From NCBI GenBank assembly GCA_009929605.1, contig SAAC01000002.1, forward strand, positions 26,920 through 90,919: a stretch of 64,000 nt of DNA, given 5' to 3'. The notes below the pieces were generated by a model. That model was not told the origin of the DNA. It saw only the letters and a program-made list of their open reading frames with translations, and searched no databases. The position numbers were made by a program, and so were the translations under genes. The DNA is from Negativicutes bacterium. Its GTDB lineage: Bacteria; Bacillota; Negativicutes; Veillonellales; Veillonellaceae. Below, piece after piece: positions 1 to 9,325 of this stretch (positions within the stretch are counted from its first letter, which is position 1; each line of letters begins with the position of its first letter).

Positions 1-63
1 TTTCTCGAATGCTGCTTGTGCCAATGCTAATGCTGTGTTTTTAATATCTTCCTTTTTTTTCAT
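1..63 (-). CDS. rsfS: Ribosome silencing factor RsfS, N-terminal fragment (runs off left edge)
   Basis: Only the first 21 codons are in the window, reading MKKKEDIKNTALALAQAAFE and so on. An AAGGAG ribosome binding site lies about 6 bases before the ATG. The fragment resembles the start of RsfS, which binds ribosomal protein L14 and blocks subunit joining in starvation. The main support is position: in Firmicutes rsfS follows nadD, yqeK and an LCP gene, as it does here. The fragment is too short to identify from sequence alone. Confidence 0.6.
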   Translation of the reverse strand, partial: MKKKEDIKNTALALAQAAFEK

Positions 64-76
64 TATATCTCCTTAA

Positions 77-1273
77 TTATTCTTTTGTACTATTAGATTT
101 TGATGGTGTATTACTTGTTGTATCCGATTCAGTCTCACCAGGTTCTTTAGGTGTACTTGTGGAGGTTGTTCTTTCTTCAGATTTACTATCTTCCGATTTT
201 ACGGTACTTGTAGTTGGTTCACTCACCGTTGGTGTTTTAGTGAGGTTACCATTCGCATCATCGGCTGGTAAATCCCCCATCATAATGCCCACTAATCGTT
301 GAGATTCCGTTGGATTAATATTCCAGTATATTTTTCCATCAATGGATTCTTTTTCACCAGGCAAAATGTAGAAATGAATATTTTCCTGTGCCATACGGCC
401 GATTTTCATCATCAAGCTGATAGCATCATAGGTAGAAATATTACTTTCATATTCATCCCATACACGCCAAATATGATAGGAATTTGTCACTGTGAAAGAA
501 CTCAAAGATTGATCCAATAAGAGTTTCAAGAAACGTTCTTGTCGTTGTACACGTGTAAATGTGTCATTATTATCATCGGAATATCGTAAATATCCTAGAG
601 CGTTTTCACTATTTAATGTTTGGAATCCCCGACGAAGACTGATATCTTCCTTCCCAGTAGCACTGTCTACATGGGACATATTCTGTTCCACATACATATC
701 GCGATTACCATACACATCATTTGTTTTTTTGAAAGCTGCTTCATCCACTACAATGTAGTATGGAATAGAGATACGGAATATATCCTCTACCACTGCCTTC
801 GTTAATTCGATACCACCTTGGCTATACATAGTATTTAACATATCTACCGATTTTTGGTTTCGGCTTTCAATTTTACTATTGCTAGGAATACCAATGATGT
901 CCATGGTTTTTTGTTCTTCATTAATGGCCATGAGGAACAATGAATCGGATTGGGCCGGATTATTAGTATCCTTGCCAACAACAAGAACATAAATTGGTTT
1001 ATCTACCGCTTGCTGTTCTACAGACACAGTGGGTACTGTAGTTCTTGGTTGATTTTCATCACTCATCGTAGCACTAGTATCCGCTGATGTGCTTGAGGAA
1101 CTTAAACTAGTTTGTACATACGAAACGGCTTGTGATACCCCATAAACAAGACCACCTACAACAGCGATTAACAAAAGAATGACAAAAATCAAACGGCCCC
1201 ATTTAACACCAGATTGTTTTGTGCGCTTCTTTCGTCGTTTTCGCAAGGCGGATTTATTTTCATCTTGCGCCAT
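77..1273 (-). CDS. LytR-CpsA-Psr (LCP) family membrane protein
   Basis: A protein of 398 residues with a basic cytoplasmic N-terminus, one membrane segment at about residues 26-48, and an extracellular LCP domain at about 92-300. It ends in a Ser/Thr/Glu-rich, probably disordered tail. LCP enzymes transfer glycopolymers from lipid carriers to the cell wall. The RVQRQERFL motif is kept. Two usual phosphate-contacting motifs are changed: the IPRDT-like site reads IPSNS and the RSD site reads QSD, so activity may be altered. The start at 1273 has an AGGGAGA site 6 bases upstream and follows the yqeK stop directly; an upstream in-frame start would overlap yqeK. Confidence 0.85.
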   Translation of the reverse strand: MAQDENKSALRKRRKKRTKQSGVKWGRLIFVILLLIAVVGGLVYGVSQAVSYVQTSLSSSSTSADTSATMSDENQPRTTVPTVSVEQQAVDKPIYVLVVGKDTNNPAQSDSLFLMAINEEQKTMDIIGIPSNSKIESRNQKSVDMLNTMYSQGGIELTKAVVEDIFRISIPYYIVVDEAAFKKTNDVYGNRDMYVEQNMSHVDSATGKEDISLRRGFQTLNSENALGYLRYSDDNNDTFTRVQRQERFLKLLLDQSLSSFTVTNSYHIWRVWDEYESNISTYDAISLMMKIGRMAQENIHFYILPGEKESIDGKIYWNINPTESQRLVGIMMGDLPADDANGNLTKTPTVSEPTTSTVKSEDSKSEERTTSTSTPKEPGETESDTTSNTPSKSNSTKE

Positions 1274-1274
1274 A

Positions 1275-1859
1275 CTATTTCTCCCTACTATTTGCTTGTA
1301 TTTCTTCAATTAATGCATTACGACCTTCTATGGTCAATGTATAAATCGTAGCCTTTGAATCAAGTAAAAACTGGATTGTATTATCATAGCCTAATAACAC
1401 AGCTTGATTCAAATTTTCTTTTGCAAGGTCTCGTAAAGCTTCAACACCAGGGAAATCACGGTTTACCTCAATGTAATCCGCTAGGAATACAATTTTATCC
1501 AGCTTAGACATATGGGGTTTTCCCGTTGTATGAACACGGATGGCTTCTAATACTTCTGGATCTATAACACCATAGTCTTGTTCAGCTACAATCATACCTG
1601 CTAAACCATGAAGTAAAGCGCCGCTATTACGCATCATTGAATCAACAGCCAAACCTTTTGATTCGACTACGGCTTGCATGTCTTTTAGCTTGTATTCTTT
1701 GGCAGAATCATGTAATAACGCAGCTAATTTAGCTTTTTCTATATCAGCGCCATATTGTTCAGCTAGTTCCACAGCTGCGTCAACAACGCCTAATGTATGA
1801 ATAAATCGTTTTTTTGATAAATGCTGGCTCAACTGAGCCTTCATTTCTTCAATTGTCAC
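1275..1859 (-). CDS. yqeK: HD-domain hydrolase YqeK (diadenosine tetraphosphatase family)
   Basis: A 194-residue HD-domain protein. His21, the HD pair at residues 50-51 (ALLHDSAKEY), HGLAG near 84 and HTTGKPHMSKLDKIVFLAD near 110-130 match the YqeK pattern. YqeK proteins cleave Ap4A symmetrically to two ADP. It starts with GTG behind an AGAGGAC site. It lies between nadD and the LCP gene, the usual Firmicutes order, and is probably co-transcribed with both. Confidence 0.9.
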   Translation of the reverse strand: MTIEEMKAQLSQHLSKKRFIHTLGVVDAAVELAEQYGADIEKAKLAALLHDSAKEYKLKDMQAVVESKGLAVDSMMRNSGALLHGLAGMIVAEQDYGVIDPEVLEAIRVHTTGKPHMSKLDKIVFLADYIEVNRDFPGVEALRDLAKENLNQAVLLGYDNTIQFLLDSKATIYTLTIEGRNALIEEIQANSREK

Positions 1860-1882
1860 TGTACGTCCTCTTCATTTCGTAT

Positions 1883-2542
1883 TTAATTAGTATGTTCAGT
1901 ATGTAGAACGCTAGTACTATCTACATCTGTATAAATATTATTATTGGTAATATAGTCTACTACACATTTTGGCAACATATAACGTACTGTTTTACCAGCA
2001 CGCAACCGTTCCCGTAAATACGTAGCAGATAATTTCATCTCCGGTACCTGTAGGAGGTGAATACGACCAATTGCTTTCTCACCAAAAAATTCTAGTACTG
2101 AGTCCACCATTTCTTTTGCATCTGGTCGCATGGCACCAATAAAATGACATAATTGTAATAATTCATCAATATAATGCCACGATGGTAGTAATTCAATCGT
2201 ATCTGTGCCAGCAATGAAATAAAACTCTACATCAGGTCCCATCTGCTCTTGAAAATATCGTATGGTATCAATTGTATAAGAATAACCATCTCGTTTAATT
2301 TCCACATCAGAAATAGTGAAATGAGGATTATCCTCCACCGCGGCAGCCGTCATAGCATATCTATGATAAGCACTAATAACATCATGAAATTTATGTGGTG
2401 AAATATGAGTAGGCACAAAGATAACCTGCTCTAATTCAAATTCCTCATAAGCAACCTCTGCGATCATTAAATGCCCTAAATGAATAGGATTAAATGTACC
2501 ACCAATAATGCCAATTCGTCTTTTTTTAGTTGTCGTTTCCAA
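1883..2542 (-). CDS. nadD: Nicotinate-nucleotide adenylyltransferase
   Basis: NadD makes deamido-NAD from nicotinate mononucleotide and ATP. The nucleotidyltransferase signature GGTFNPIHLGHL is near the N-terminus, and the C-terminal ATP-binding motif appears as KLSATYLRERL (ISSTxIR type). I chose the TTG at 2542 because GGTGAT lies 6 bases upstream and the product then begins METTTKKRRIGIIGG; two in-frame GTG codons 9 and 12 bases further upstream are alternatives. Length (219 residues) is normal. It is in the proBA-nadD-yqeK gene order. Confidence 0.92.
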   Translation of the reverse strand: METTTKKRRIGIIGGTFNPIHLGHLMIAEVAYEEFELEQVIFVPTHISPHKFHDVISAYHRYAMTAAAVEDNPHFTISDVEIKRDGYSYTIDTIRYFQEQMGPDVEFYFIAGTDTIELLPSWHYIDELLQLCHFIGAMRPDAKEMVDSVLEFFGEKAIGRIHLLQVPEMKLSATYLRERLRAGKTVRYMLPKCVVDYITNNNIYTDVDSTSVLHTEHTN

Positions 2543-2659
2543 GAGAATCACCACACAATCTCAGAAATACTACTAGGCTTATATAGCCTATCACCGTATA
2601 TTCCCTGTTTGAATCAAGTTATAGCTCTAAGAACAAGATAGCCTCTACTTACACCAAAG

Positions 2660-2812
2660 TTAATCTATGATATAGTGCATCACGGCCATACAAAGGCCCA
2701 CGATACATAAAAATAACAATATGGCTTGTCCATAAGATATCCATTCATAACGTCCTTTAGGAGTTTGTACGTATTGATAATACCCGCGTACCATTTGTCG
2801 CAATCGAACCAA
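2660..2812 (-). CDS. Small single-span membrane protein, unknown
   Basis: A 50-codon ORF starting at TTG 2812, just 4 bases past the proA stop, with GAGG 8 bases upstream (inside the proA 3' end). An ATG at 2794 would give 44 residues. The product has a basic N-terminus, a segment YYQYVQTPKGRYEWISYG, then a hydrophobic stretch (AILLFLCIVGLCMAVMHYII) that looks like one membrane helix reaching the C-terminus. It fills most of the gap between proA and nadD. I recognise no family. Coding is supported by the start-site spacing, the sharp hydrophobic pattern and the operon position. Confidence 0.5.
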   Translation of the reverse strand: MVRLRQMVRGYYQYVQTPKGRYEWISYGQAILLFLCIVGLCMAVMHYIID

Positions 2813-2816
2813 TGTA

Positions 2817-4076
2817 TTATCCTCGAACTTGGCCAGTACCAGTTACAACATATTTAATGGATGTTAACGCTGGTAGCCCCATAGGTCCACGAGCATGTAA
2901 CTTCTGTGTACTAATACCAATTTCAGCACCAAAGCCAAATTCAAAACCATCTGTAAATCGTGTAGATGCATTCCAATAGACTGTAGCCGCATCGATACGA
3001 TTTAAGAATTCTGCAGCCGCTTGATCATCGCTAGTGACGATACATTCAGAATGATGTGTGGAATATTGATTAATGTGTTGAATAGCAGTTTCCAAAGAAT
3101 CTACAATACGTACATTTAAATCTAAATCATTATATTCTGTAGCATAAGAATCCTCTATTAAAGGAATCACTTGCGCCACGCGGTGTTGAATCGTTTCATC
3201 TCCATGAATACGTACATTTCGCGCCTGCATAGCTTGCTCTAACATTGGTAAAAATTGGTCTGCTACCGCTTGATGTACTAACAATGTTTCCATGGAATTA
3301 CATACTGAAGGACGTTGTACCTTCGCATTAATCGAAATCTCAAGAGCCATTGACAGGTCTGCTGTTTCATCTACAAAGGTATGGCATATACCACTACCAG
3401 TTTCAATAACCGGGATAGCACTATCTTGGACAACACGATGAATTAATCCAGCACCGCCACGAGGAATGACTACATCGATATAGTCTCGTAGGGATAATAA
3501 AGTCCCTACCGCCTCACGATCTAACACCTCAACGAGTTGAATAGCATCAGGATTAACACCATTCTCAGCAATAGCATCACGAATGACCTTCACCACACAT
3601 TGGTTTGTACGGAATGCTTCTTTACCACCACGAAGTATGGTTGCATTACCTGTTTTGAAACAAAGTACCGATGCATCTACAGTTACATTTGGACGAGCTT
3701 CGAAAATTATAGCAATGACACCTAATGGTACACATCGTTTTTCAATGTGTAAACCATTAGGGCGCTCGATCACATCAAGGACGCGACCTACAGGATCCTC
3801 TAAATCAACAACTTGACGAACGCCTTCTGCAATTTGTTGAATGCGTTCTGTTGTCAATTTCAAGCGATCTAACATAATCGTAGGAATTTGATTGATCACT
3901 GCATCTTTCATATCTAACTCGTTAACTGCTAGAATTTCTTCTGTGTGTTCTTCTAATCGAGCGGCAATACCCAATAAGATTTTATTTTTTTGCTCTTCTG
4001 TTAATTGGATGAGTTCTTGAGAGGCAAGTTTTGCTCTTTCACCCATATGTTGAAATATGTCAGCATATTGATTCAT
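2817..4076 (-). CDS. proA: Gamma-glutamyl phosphate reductase
   Basis: ProA reduces gamma-glutamyl phosphate to glutamate semialdehyde with NADPH, the second step of proline synthesis. The 419-residue length is typical. The catalytic Cys is in PSVCNSMETLLV, and VIPRGGAGLI, AIIFEARPNVT and GFGAEIGISTQKLHARGPMG are family signatures. The ATG has a GAGGTG site. It follows proB by 13 bases, so the two are an operon; the pathway would finish with a proC located elsewhere. Confidence 0.97.
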   Translation of the reverse strand: MNQYADIFQHMGERAKLASQELIQLTEEQKNKILLGIAARLEEHTEEILAVNELDMKDAVINQIPTIMLDRLKLTTERIQQIAEGVRQVVDLEDPVGRVLDVIERPNGLHIEKRCVPLGVIAIIFEARPNVTVDASVLCFKTGNATILRGGKEAFRTNQCVVKVIRDAIAENGVNPDAIQLVEVLDREAVGTLLSLRDYIDVVIPRGGAGLIHRVVQDSAIPVIETGSGICHTFVDETADLSMALEISINAKVQRPSVCNSMETLLVHQAVADQFLPMLEQAMQARNVRIHGDETIQHRVAQVIPLIEDSYATEYNDLDLNVRIVDSLETAIQHINQYSTHHSECIVTSDDQAAAEFLNRIDAATVYWNASTRFTDGFEFGFGAEIGISTQKLHARGPMGLPALTSIKYVVTGTGQVRG

Positions 4077-4089
4077 AGATACACCTCAA

Positions 4090-5226
4090 TTATCGTAAAA
4101 TAACAAGATTATCACGATGAATAACCTCATCATAGGTAGCATTAATACTCGCTGCATCAATACCTAATAAGTTGGCAATTTCCGCAGTTTTATGACCTTT
4201 GATTAGGTCAATATCATGGGAACTATAATTCACCATACCACGTGCAATCTCCTTGTTGCCATGAAGAATGCTACAGGTTTCACCTGGCTCAAATTCTCCA
4301 ACTACAGAAATAACACCAGCTGGTAAAATACTAGAGCCTTTATCCAAAATGGCCTTAGCACAACCATCGTCCACATGAATTTCCCCTTGTAAACGTTTGC
4401 CAAATGCCACCCAATGTTTCTTTTGATTATGAGCGTTTTCCAGTGGTTTAAAGTGAGTTCCTACCACTTCACCTTTAGCAACAAGGCGTATAGAATCATC
4501 TTTTTCACCAGAAGCTATAACCATATGAACACCAGAGTTAGTAGCAATATGAGCAGCTTTGATTTTCGTATACATGCCACCAGTACCAATGGATGAGCCA
4601 GCACCACCAGCAATAGCATAGGTTTCATCAGTAATTTGAAGCACTTCATCAATTAAAGTAGCCTCTGGATTGGTAGACGGATTGGACGTATACAAGCCAT
4701 CAATATCAGACAAAATCAACAATAAGTCAGCTTCAATAATACCCGCCACATTAGCAGATAATGTATCATTATCACCAATTTTAAACTCCTCGATAGCTAC
4801 GACATCATTTTCATTGATGATAGGAATAACACCTAAGCGCAATAACGCATTTAAGGTATTACGTAAATTCAAATAACTATGACGAGACGTACTATCTGCA
4901 CGGGTTAGCAATATTTGACCTACAGTGTGACCATATTCACGGAACATCCGCTCATACATATGTAACAATACACCTTGTCCAACCGCTGCAGAGGCTTGTC
5001 TAAGCACAATATCACGAGGGCGCTCTTTAAATCCTAACGGAGCCAGACCAGCCCCTACAGCACCAGAGGAGACAAGAATCATCTCCTTGCCTTGGTTTGC
5101 CAAATCAGAGATTTGACGAACAATTTTTTCGATGCGTTCTAAATTCAAATGACCATTTTCATAGCACAATGTACTACTTCCTACTTTTATGACAATTCGT
5201 TTTGCCTGTTGAATCTCTGCTCTCAT
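4090..5226 (-). CDS. proB: Glutamate 5-kinase
   Basis: ProB phosphorylates glutamate, the first and usually proline-inhibited step of proline synthesis. The amino-acid kinase fold is seen in VIKVGSSTL (about 11-19), SSGAVGAGL (about 53-61) and the IGTGGMYTKIKAA segment near 210-225. A C-terminal PUA domain covers about residues 275-370. The length of 378 is typical of the two-domain form. GAGGAAT precedes the ATG. It is the first gene of the proBA pair. Confidence 0.97.
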   Translation of the reverse strand: MRAEIQQAKRIVIKVGSSTLCYENGHLNLERIEKIVRQISDLANQGKEMILVSSGAVGAGLAPLGFKERPRDIVLRQASAAVGQGVLLHMYERMFREYGHTVGQILLTRADSTSRHSYLNLRNTLNALLRLGVIPIINENDVVAIEEFKIGDNDTLSANVAGIIEADLLLILSDIDGLYTSNPSTNPEATLIDEVLQITDETYAIAGGAGSSIGTGGMYTKIKAAHIATNSGVHMVIASGEKDDSIRLVAKGEVVGTHFKPLENAHNQKKHWVAFGKRLQGEIHVDDGCAKAILDKGSSILPAGVISVVGEFEPGETCSILHGNKEIARGMVNYSSHDIDLIKGHKTAEIANLLGIDAASINATYDEVIHRDNLVILR

Positions 5227-5303
5227 ATCGCATTCCTCACGTGGAAATACCAGTTAATTAGTATGCTATGGATTAGTACCTACCATTCATACAATAGATA
5301 AAA

Positions 5304-5588
5304 TTATTTTGGTAAAATAATTTTCGGTTCTTTTTTAGCTTTATACAATACGCCATTAAAACCAATGACTTGAACGAGTTCTGCTCCTAGCATATTTGCT
5401 AATGTTTGAAATACATCTTTGTCTTCTGGACTATTGTTCAGCATTTTAACTTTAATCAATTCCCGTGCCATCAATGCTGCCCGTGCACTATCGATAACAC
5501 TATTTTCTAAACCATTTTTACCAATTTGTACAACTGGATCCATCGTAGCTGCCAAAGAGCGTAAATATCGTTTTTGTTTTCCTGTCAT
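5304..5588 (-). CDS. yhbY: YhbY/CRS1-CRM family RNA-binding protein
   Basis: A 94-residue CRM-domain protein beginning MTGKQKRYLRSLAATMDPVVQIGKNGL. The VQIGKNGL and LIKVKMLNNSPEDK segments are characteristic. YhbY associates with pre-50S ribosomal particles. It lies 8 bases downstream of obg, another large-subunit assembly factor, with AGGAGA before the ATG; obg-yhbY-proB is a common Firmicutes order. Confidence 0.93.
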   Translation of the reverse strand: MTGKQKRYLRSLAATMDPVVQIGKNGLENSVIDSARAALMARELIKVKMLNNSPEDKDVFQTLANMLGAELVQVIGFNGVLYKAKKEPKIILPK

Positions 5589-5596
5589 TCTATCTC

Positions 5597-6868
5597 CTAA
5601 TCTTGGAATGTAAATGTTTGATCACCGATTACCACTTCATCGCCATTTTTACATCCTTTTTCTCGTAATTTTTTATCTAATTCCATGTAACGCCAAATTT
5701 GTTGGAAACGACGTAAGGATTGATCGTCATCCAAATTTGTCATCGCTACTAAACGCTCAATACGATCGCCCTTAATGTAGAATGCTGCATCATCACCACG
5801 AGTGATAACAAATTCTACATCTGGTTTTGCTTCATACATAACAGTATCATCAGTAGACTCTGGATCTGGCTCATAATTTTCAACCCAGTAGTAAGCCCGT
5901 TCCATTAATTCTGGAAGACCTTCACCACTGAGGGCATTAATGCAATATACTTCGTAACCTTTATCTTCAAAATATTTGCGTACATTTGGAATCGTTTCTT
6001 CATCTTGAACCAAATCTATTTTATTTAATGCTACCACTTGCATTTTACGGCTTAATTTTTCAGAGTATTTTTTTAACTCTTCATTAATAGCATCAAAATC
6101 TTCTTTAGGGTCGCGCCCCTCCATACCAGATACATCTAGTACATGGATAAGAATATTCGTACGTTCCACATGACGCAAGAAATTATGGCCCAAGCCAACA
6201 CCTTCACTAGCGCCTTCAATCAATCCAGGAATATCCGCCATGACAAAGCTACGTTCACCTGGTAGGGATACTACGCCCAACACGGGTGTTAATGTTGTAA
6301 AATGGTAGGCTGCTACTTCTGGTTGTGCAGCAGACACTTTACGAAGAATACTAGATTTACCTACACTTGGGTAACCCAACAAACCAACGTCAGCCAATAC
6401 TTTTAACTCTAATTGTAACCAATGTTCTTCACCGGGTTCGCCTTTTTCAGCAAATGTAGGGGCCCGGTTAGCACTGCTGTGGAAATGGGCATTACCACGA
6501 CCACCACGGCCACCTTTAGCAATGGTGAAAGTTTGACCATCCTGCGTTAAATCACAAAATACTTTCCCAGTTGCTTCTTCTTTTACAACGGTTCCCAATG
6601 GAACTGGAATAATCATTGGTTCAGCACCACGGCCATATTTATTACCACTTTGGCCATTTTCGCCTGCTGGTGCTTTAAATTGACGTTTGTATCTGAAATC
6701 AACTAAGGTGTTGATATTTTTATCTGCTTTTAAAATGACGTCGGCCCCTTTACCGCCATCACCACCGCTAGGTCCCCCATTAGGAACATATTTTTCACGG
6801 CGGAAACTACTCATTCCATCGCCACCATCACCGGCTGATACGAAAACTCGAGCGCGATCTATAAACAT
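5597..6868 (-). CDS. obg: GTPase Obg/CgtA
   Basis: A 423-residue Obg GTPase with three domains: the glycine-rich Obg fold (about 1-158), the G domain (about 159-330) with GYPSVGKSSIL (G1), DIPGLIEGA (G3) and LNKIDL (G4), and a C-terminal OCT domain (about 345-423). Obg acts in 50S assembly and stringent control. It begins a unit with yhbY; a hairpin terminator separates it from the upstream protease gene. Confidence 0.97.
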   Translation of the reverse strand: MFIDRARVFVSAGDGGDGMSSFRREKYVPNGGPSGGDGGKGADVILKADKNINTLVDFRYKRQFKAPAGENGQSGNKYGRGAEPMIIPVPLGTVVKEEATGKVFCDLTQDGQTFTIAKGGRGGRGNAHFHSSANRAPTFAEKGEPGEEHWLQLELKVLADVGLLGYPSVGKSSILRKVSAAQPEVAAYHFTTLTPVLGVVSLPGERSFVMADIPGLIEGASEGVGLGHNFLRHVERTNILIHVLDVSGMEGRDPKEDFDAINEELKKYSEKLSRKMQVVALNKIDLVQDEETIPNVRKYFEDKGYEVYCINALSGEGLPELMERAYYWVENYEPDPESTDDTVMYEAKPDVEFVITRGDDAAFYIKGDRIERLVAMTNLDDDQSLRRFQQIWRYMELDKKLREKGCKNGDEVVIGDQTFTFQD

Positions 6869-6891
6869 ATATCCGTCCTTTTCTGATAATC

Positions 6892-6927
6892 AAAGAGGGC
6901 CTATGGTTATTACCAAGGGACCTCTTT
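6892..6927 (-). terminator. Probable terminator of the S41 protease transcript
   Basis: Inverted repeat with outer arms AAAGAGG/CCTCTTT (6892-6898 and 6921-6927), an interrupted inner stem and a TAATAA loop. On the minus strand it is followed by only a short T tract, so efficiency may be modest. Confidence 0.5.
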
Positions 6928-6972
6928 CACTATCGGTTTAACTTATCTTTTATTCTTGATTTAAATTATCTG

Positions 6973-8118
6973 TTATTCTTGATTCAGAATATCAAAGGCC
7001 TTTTGGACTTGTACGTCCTCTAATGTGCCTTTTGTTCTTGTACCATCTGGTAGAGCAATTTCTACATCTGGTTTAATACCAATGCCGTCAATAACACGAT
7101 CATTCGGCGTATGATATTTAGCTATAGTAATCTTAATAGCTTCATTACCAAAATTAGGTAAAATCGTTTGTACAGTACCTTTACCATAACTATTAGTACC
7201 CACAATAGTACCAGCCTTACGATCTTGTACAGCACCTGCAATAATTTCAGAGGCGCTAGCTGAACCTTTGTTGATGAGTATCACTAATGGAATAGGATTT
7301 TCTATTCCTGCCGAATCATATTCAGCCACTTTACCAGAACGATCTTGTACCGTAACTAATGTACCTTTCGGCAATATAAAATCAGAAATTTCTTGTGCTG
7401 TCGTTAATAATCCACCAGGATTATCACGAAGGTCGATAATTAACTTCTTCATGCCTTGTTTTTTTAGGTCTTGGTATTGTAGGCCAAAATCATTACCCGT
7501 ATTCTCTGCAAATTGGCTAATGCGAATATATCCCACATCTGGTGTTAACATTTTTGATTTTACAGTTGGTAATGTAATCTTTTCACGAGTAATGGTGAAA
7601 GTTTTTTCTTCATTGCCCCGTTTTATTACAAGTGTTACATCCGTACCAGCTTCCCCACGAACTCGTTTAGAGGCTTCTTCAATGGTCAATGTACTCGTAT
7701 CAACATCATTAATCTTAATGATACGGTCACCACTTTCAATACCTGCTCTTGCAGCTGGTTGATCTTCAATAGCGCTAACGGCTTCAAGACCATCCGTTCC
7801 CATACCAAGTACCATACCAACCCCACTATAAGTAGCTGATGTTTGCTCCATAATACTCGTATAGTCTTCTGCATCTAAATATTGACTATGTGGTTCACCA
7901 AGAGATGACACCATACCTTTTAGCGAACCTTCAAACAAGGTTTGCTTTGCTACAGGTGTCATGAATACTTGGCTAGACACATAATAGGTAAACATATATC
8001 GAGGAAATCCCCAAAATGTACCTGAAAGATACCAAAATACTAGCCACATCACAAGGATGCCTGAACCTAGTATTTTCAAAATGGATTTACTAACACTCCA
8101 TAGAATTTGTTTGTTCAT
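6973..8118 (-). CDS. S41 family C-terminal processing protease (CtpA type)
   Basis: An exported serine protease of 381 residues. An N-terminal membrane anchor (about 8-32) is followed by a PDZ domain (about 85-160, with IEDQPAARAGIESGDRIIKIN) and the S41 domain. The catalytic Ser is in SASASEI and the Lys in SYGKGTVQ. I chose the ATG at 8118 because it falls just after the upstream stop and GGGATA lies 10 bases before it. It follows ftsE, ftsX and an M23 gene; Ctp proteases often act on wall hydrolases or their partners, so a link to that module is a fair inference. Two 19-base near-identical repeats lie across its stop codon. Confidence 0.93.
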   Translation of the reverse strand: MNKQILWSVSKSILKILGSGILVMWLVFWYLSGTFWGFPRYMFTYYVSSQVFMTPVAKQTLFEGSLKGMVSSLGEPHSQYLDAEDYTSIMEQTSATYSGVGMVLGMGTDGLEAVSAIEDQPAARAGIESGDRIIKINDVDTSTLTIEEASKRVRGEAGTDVTLVIKRGNEEKTFTITREKITLPTVKSKMLTPDVGYIRISQFAENTGNDFGLQYQDLKKQGMKKLIIDLRDNPGGLLTTAQEISDFILPKGTLVTVQDRSGKVAEYDSAGIENPIPLVILINKGSASASEIIAGAVQDRKAGTIVGTNSYGKGTVQTILPNFGNEAIKITIAKYHTPNDRVIDGIGIKPDVEIALPDGTRTKGTLEDVQVQKAFDILNQE

Positions 8119-8119
8119 A

Positions 8120-9316
8120 TTATAAATATCCCATTGGATCTGTTGGATCACCATTCACACGAACTTCAAAGTGAACATGAGGACCAGTACTATTGCCGGT
8201 ACTACCAGCATAAGCAATAACAGAGCCTTTACCAACACTTTGACCTTCAGATACTGCAACATCTTCATTATGACCATACAATGTAGAAATACCATTACCA
8301 TGGTCTACAACGACAGTATTACCGTAACCACTCATCCAACCAGCATAAACAACTGTTCCACTATCAGCAGAATGAACTGGTGTACCATAATCAACGCCAA
8401 TATCAATACCACTATGATAAATAGTAGTGCCAAAGATAGGATGTGTACGATAGCCATAAGGCGATGTAATTTCACCATTAGCTGGCCATCCCAATGCCCC
8501 CGTACCCTGTGTATACGAGGATGGCGGTGGTGCTTGACCAGCTGCTGCCGCCGCAGCCGCCTCTGCCGCTGCTGCTGCAGCACGTTCTGCTTGACGTTGT
8601 TTTAACATATCTGAAATTTGAGCAGATGCAGCTTGTAACTCTTGGATAGCTGCCATCGCTGTAGCTTTATCACTTTGAGCTTTTTCAAGAACTATTGCTC
8701 GTTCTGCACGTTTTTGTTCAATTTCAACTTGTTTAGCTTGTGCAGCTTTTTCAAGTTCTACTACTTTAGCACGATCTTCTTCTAATTTTGCTTTACGTGC
8801 TTCGATTTCTTCTCGCTCATGCATAATCTCTTTTATAAGATTAACATCAGCATCTACGATGCGTTTCAAGATTTCCATGCGGTTCGCAAAATCATTGAAA
8901 TCCTTTGCCCCTACTACTACATCAATATAGCTCAAACGACCATTGATATAAATATCACGAACACGTTTATAAAATACTTTTTCACGTTCTTCTAAACGTT
9001 TAAGTGCTTCTGCTAATAATTTTTCATTTTGAGCAATATCATTATCTAAAGCAATGCGTTGCTGCTGAATAGCTTGTAATTCATTTGTAGCTTGTTGTAA
9101 CTCTGCATCGATTTGGCGTAATTGTTCAGATACACTGACGATAACTACCTCTGCATCCGTAGCCTTTGAAGATTGCACATTCATTTGTTGCTGTACAGTA
9201 TTCAATTGGTTCGTTAAATCTTCATCCTCCGCATATATGAATAATGGAGTACCCAAGATAATAGAACCACAGACAATACTAGCTACCAAACGAACTAGTT
9301 GTTTATTCTGTATCAT
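8120..9316 (-). CDS. Murein hydrolase activator/M23 peptidase with coiled coil (EnvC-like)
   Basis: An exported protein of 398 residues: signal peptide (about 1-29, ending FIYAED), long coiled coil (about 30-250), an Ala-rich linker (about 250-265) and a C-terminal LytM/M23 domain. The zinc ligand motifs HSGIDIGVDYGTPV and HVHFEV are present, so unlike true EnvC the domain may be catalytically active. It directly follows ftsX, and FtsEX is known to control coiled-coil M23 proteins such as EnvC, PcsB or CwlO by contact across the membrane. No strong ribosome site is visible; a GTG three bases upstream is an alternative start. Confidence 0.9.
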   Translation of the reverse strand: MIQNKQLVRLVASIVCGSIILGTPLFIYAEDEDLTNQLNTVQQQMNVQSSKATDAEVVIVSVSEQLRQIDAELQQATNELQAIQQQRIALDNDIAQNEKLLAEALKRLEEREKVFYKRVRDIYINGRLSYIDVVVGAKDFNDFANRMEILKRIVDADVNLIKEIMHEREEIEARKAKLEEDRAKVVELEKAAQAKQVEIEQKRAERAIVLEKAQSDKATAMAAIQELQAASAQISDMLKQRQAERAAAAAAEAAAAAAAGQAPPPSSYTQGTGALGWPANGEITSPYGYRTHPIFGTTIYHSGIDIGVDYGTPVHSADSGTVVYAGWMSGYGNTVVVDHGNGISTLYGHNEDVAVSEGQSVGKGSVIAYAGSTGNSTGPHVHFEVRVNGDPTDPMGYL

Positions 9317-9325
9317 CACTATCTA

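Noticed and set aside
7268..7762. Plus-strand 164-codon ORF opposite the S41 protease
   Set aside because: Antisense shadow of a conserved catalytic domain, with no start signal.
8171..8605. Plus-strand 144-codon ORF opposite the M23 gene
   Set aside because: It is antisense to the conserved LytM domain and Ala-rich linker; it has no ribosome site and an implausible Thr/Cys/Arg composition.
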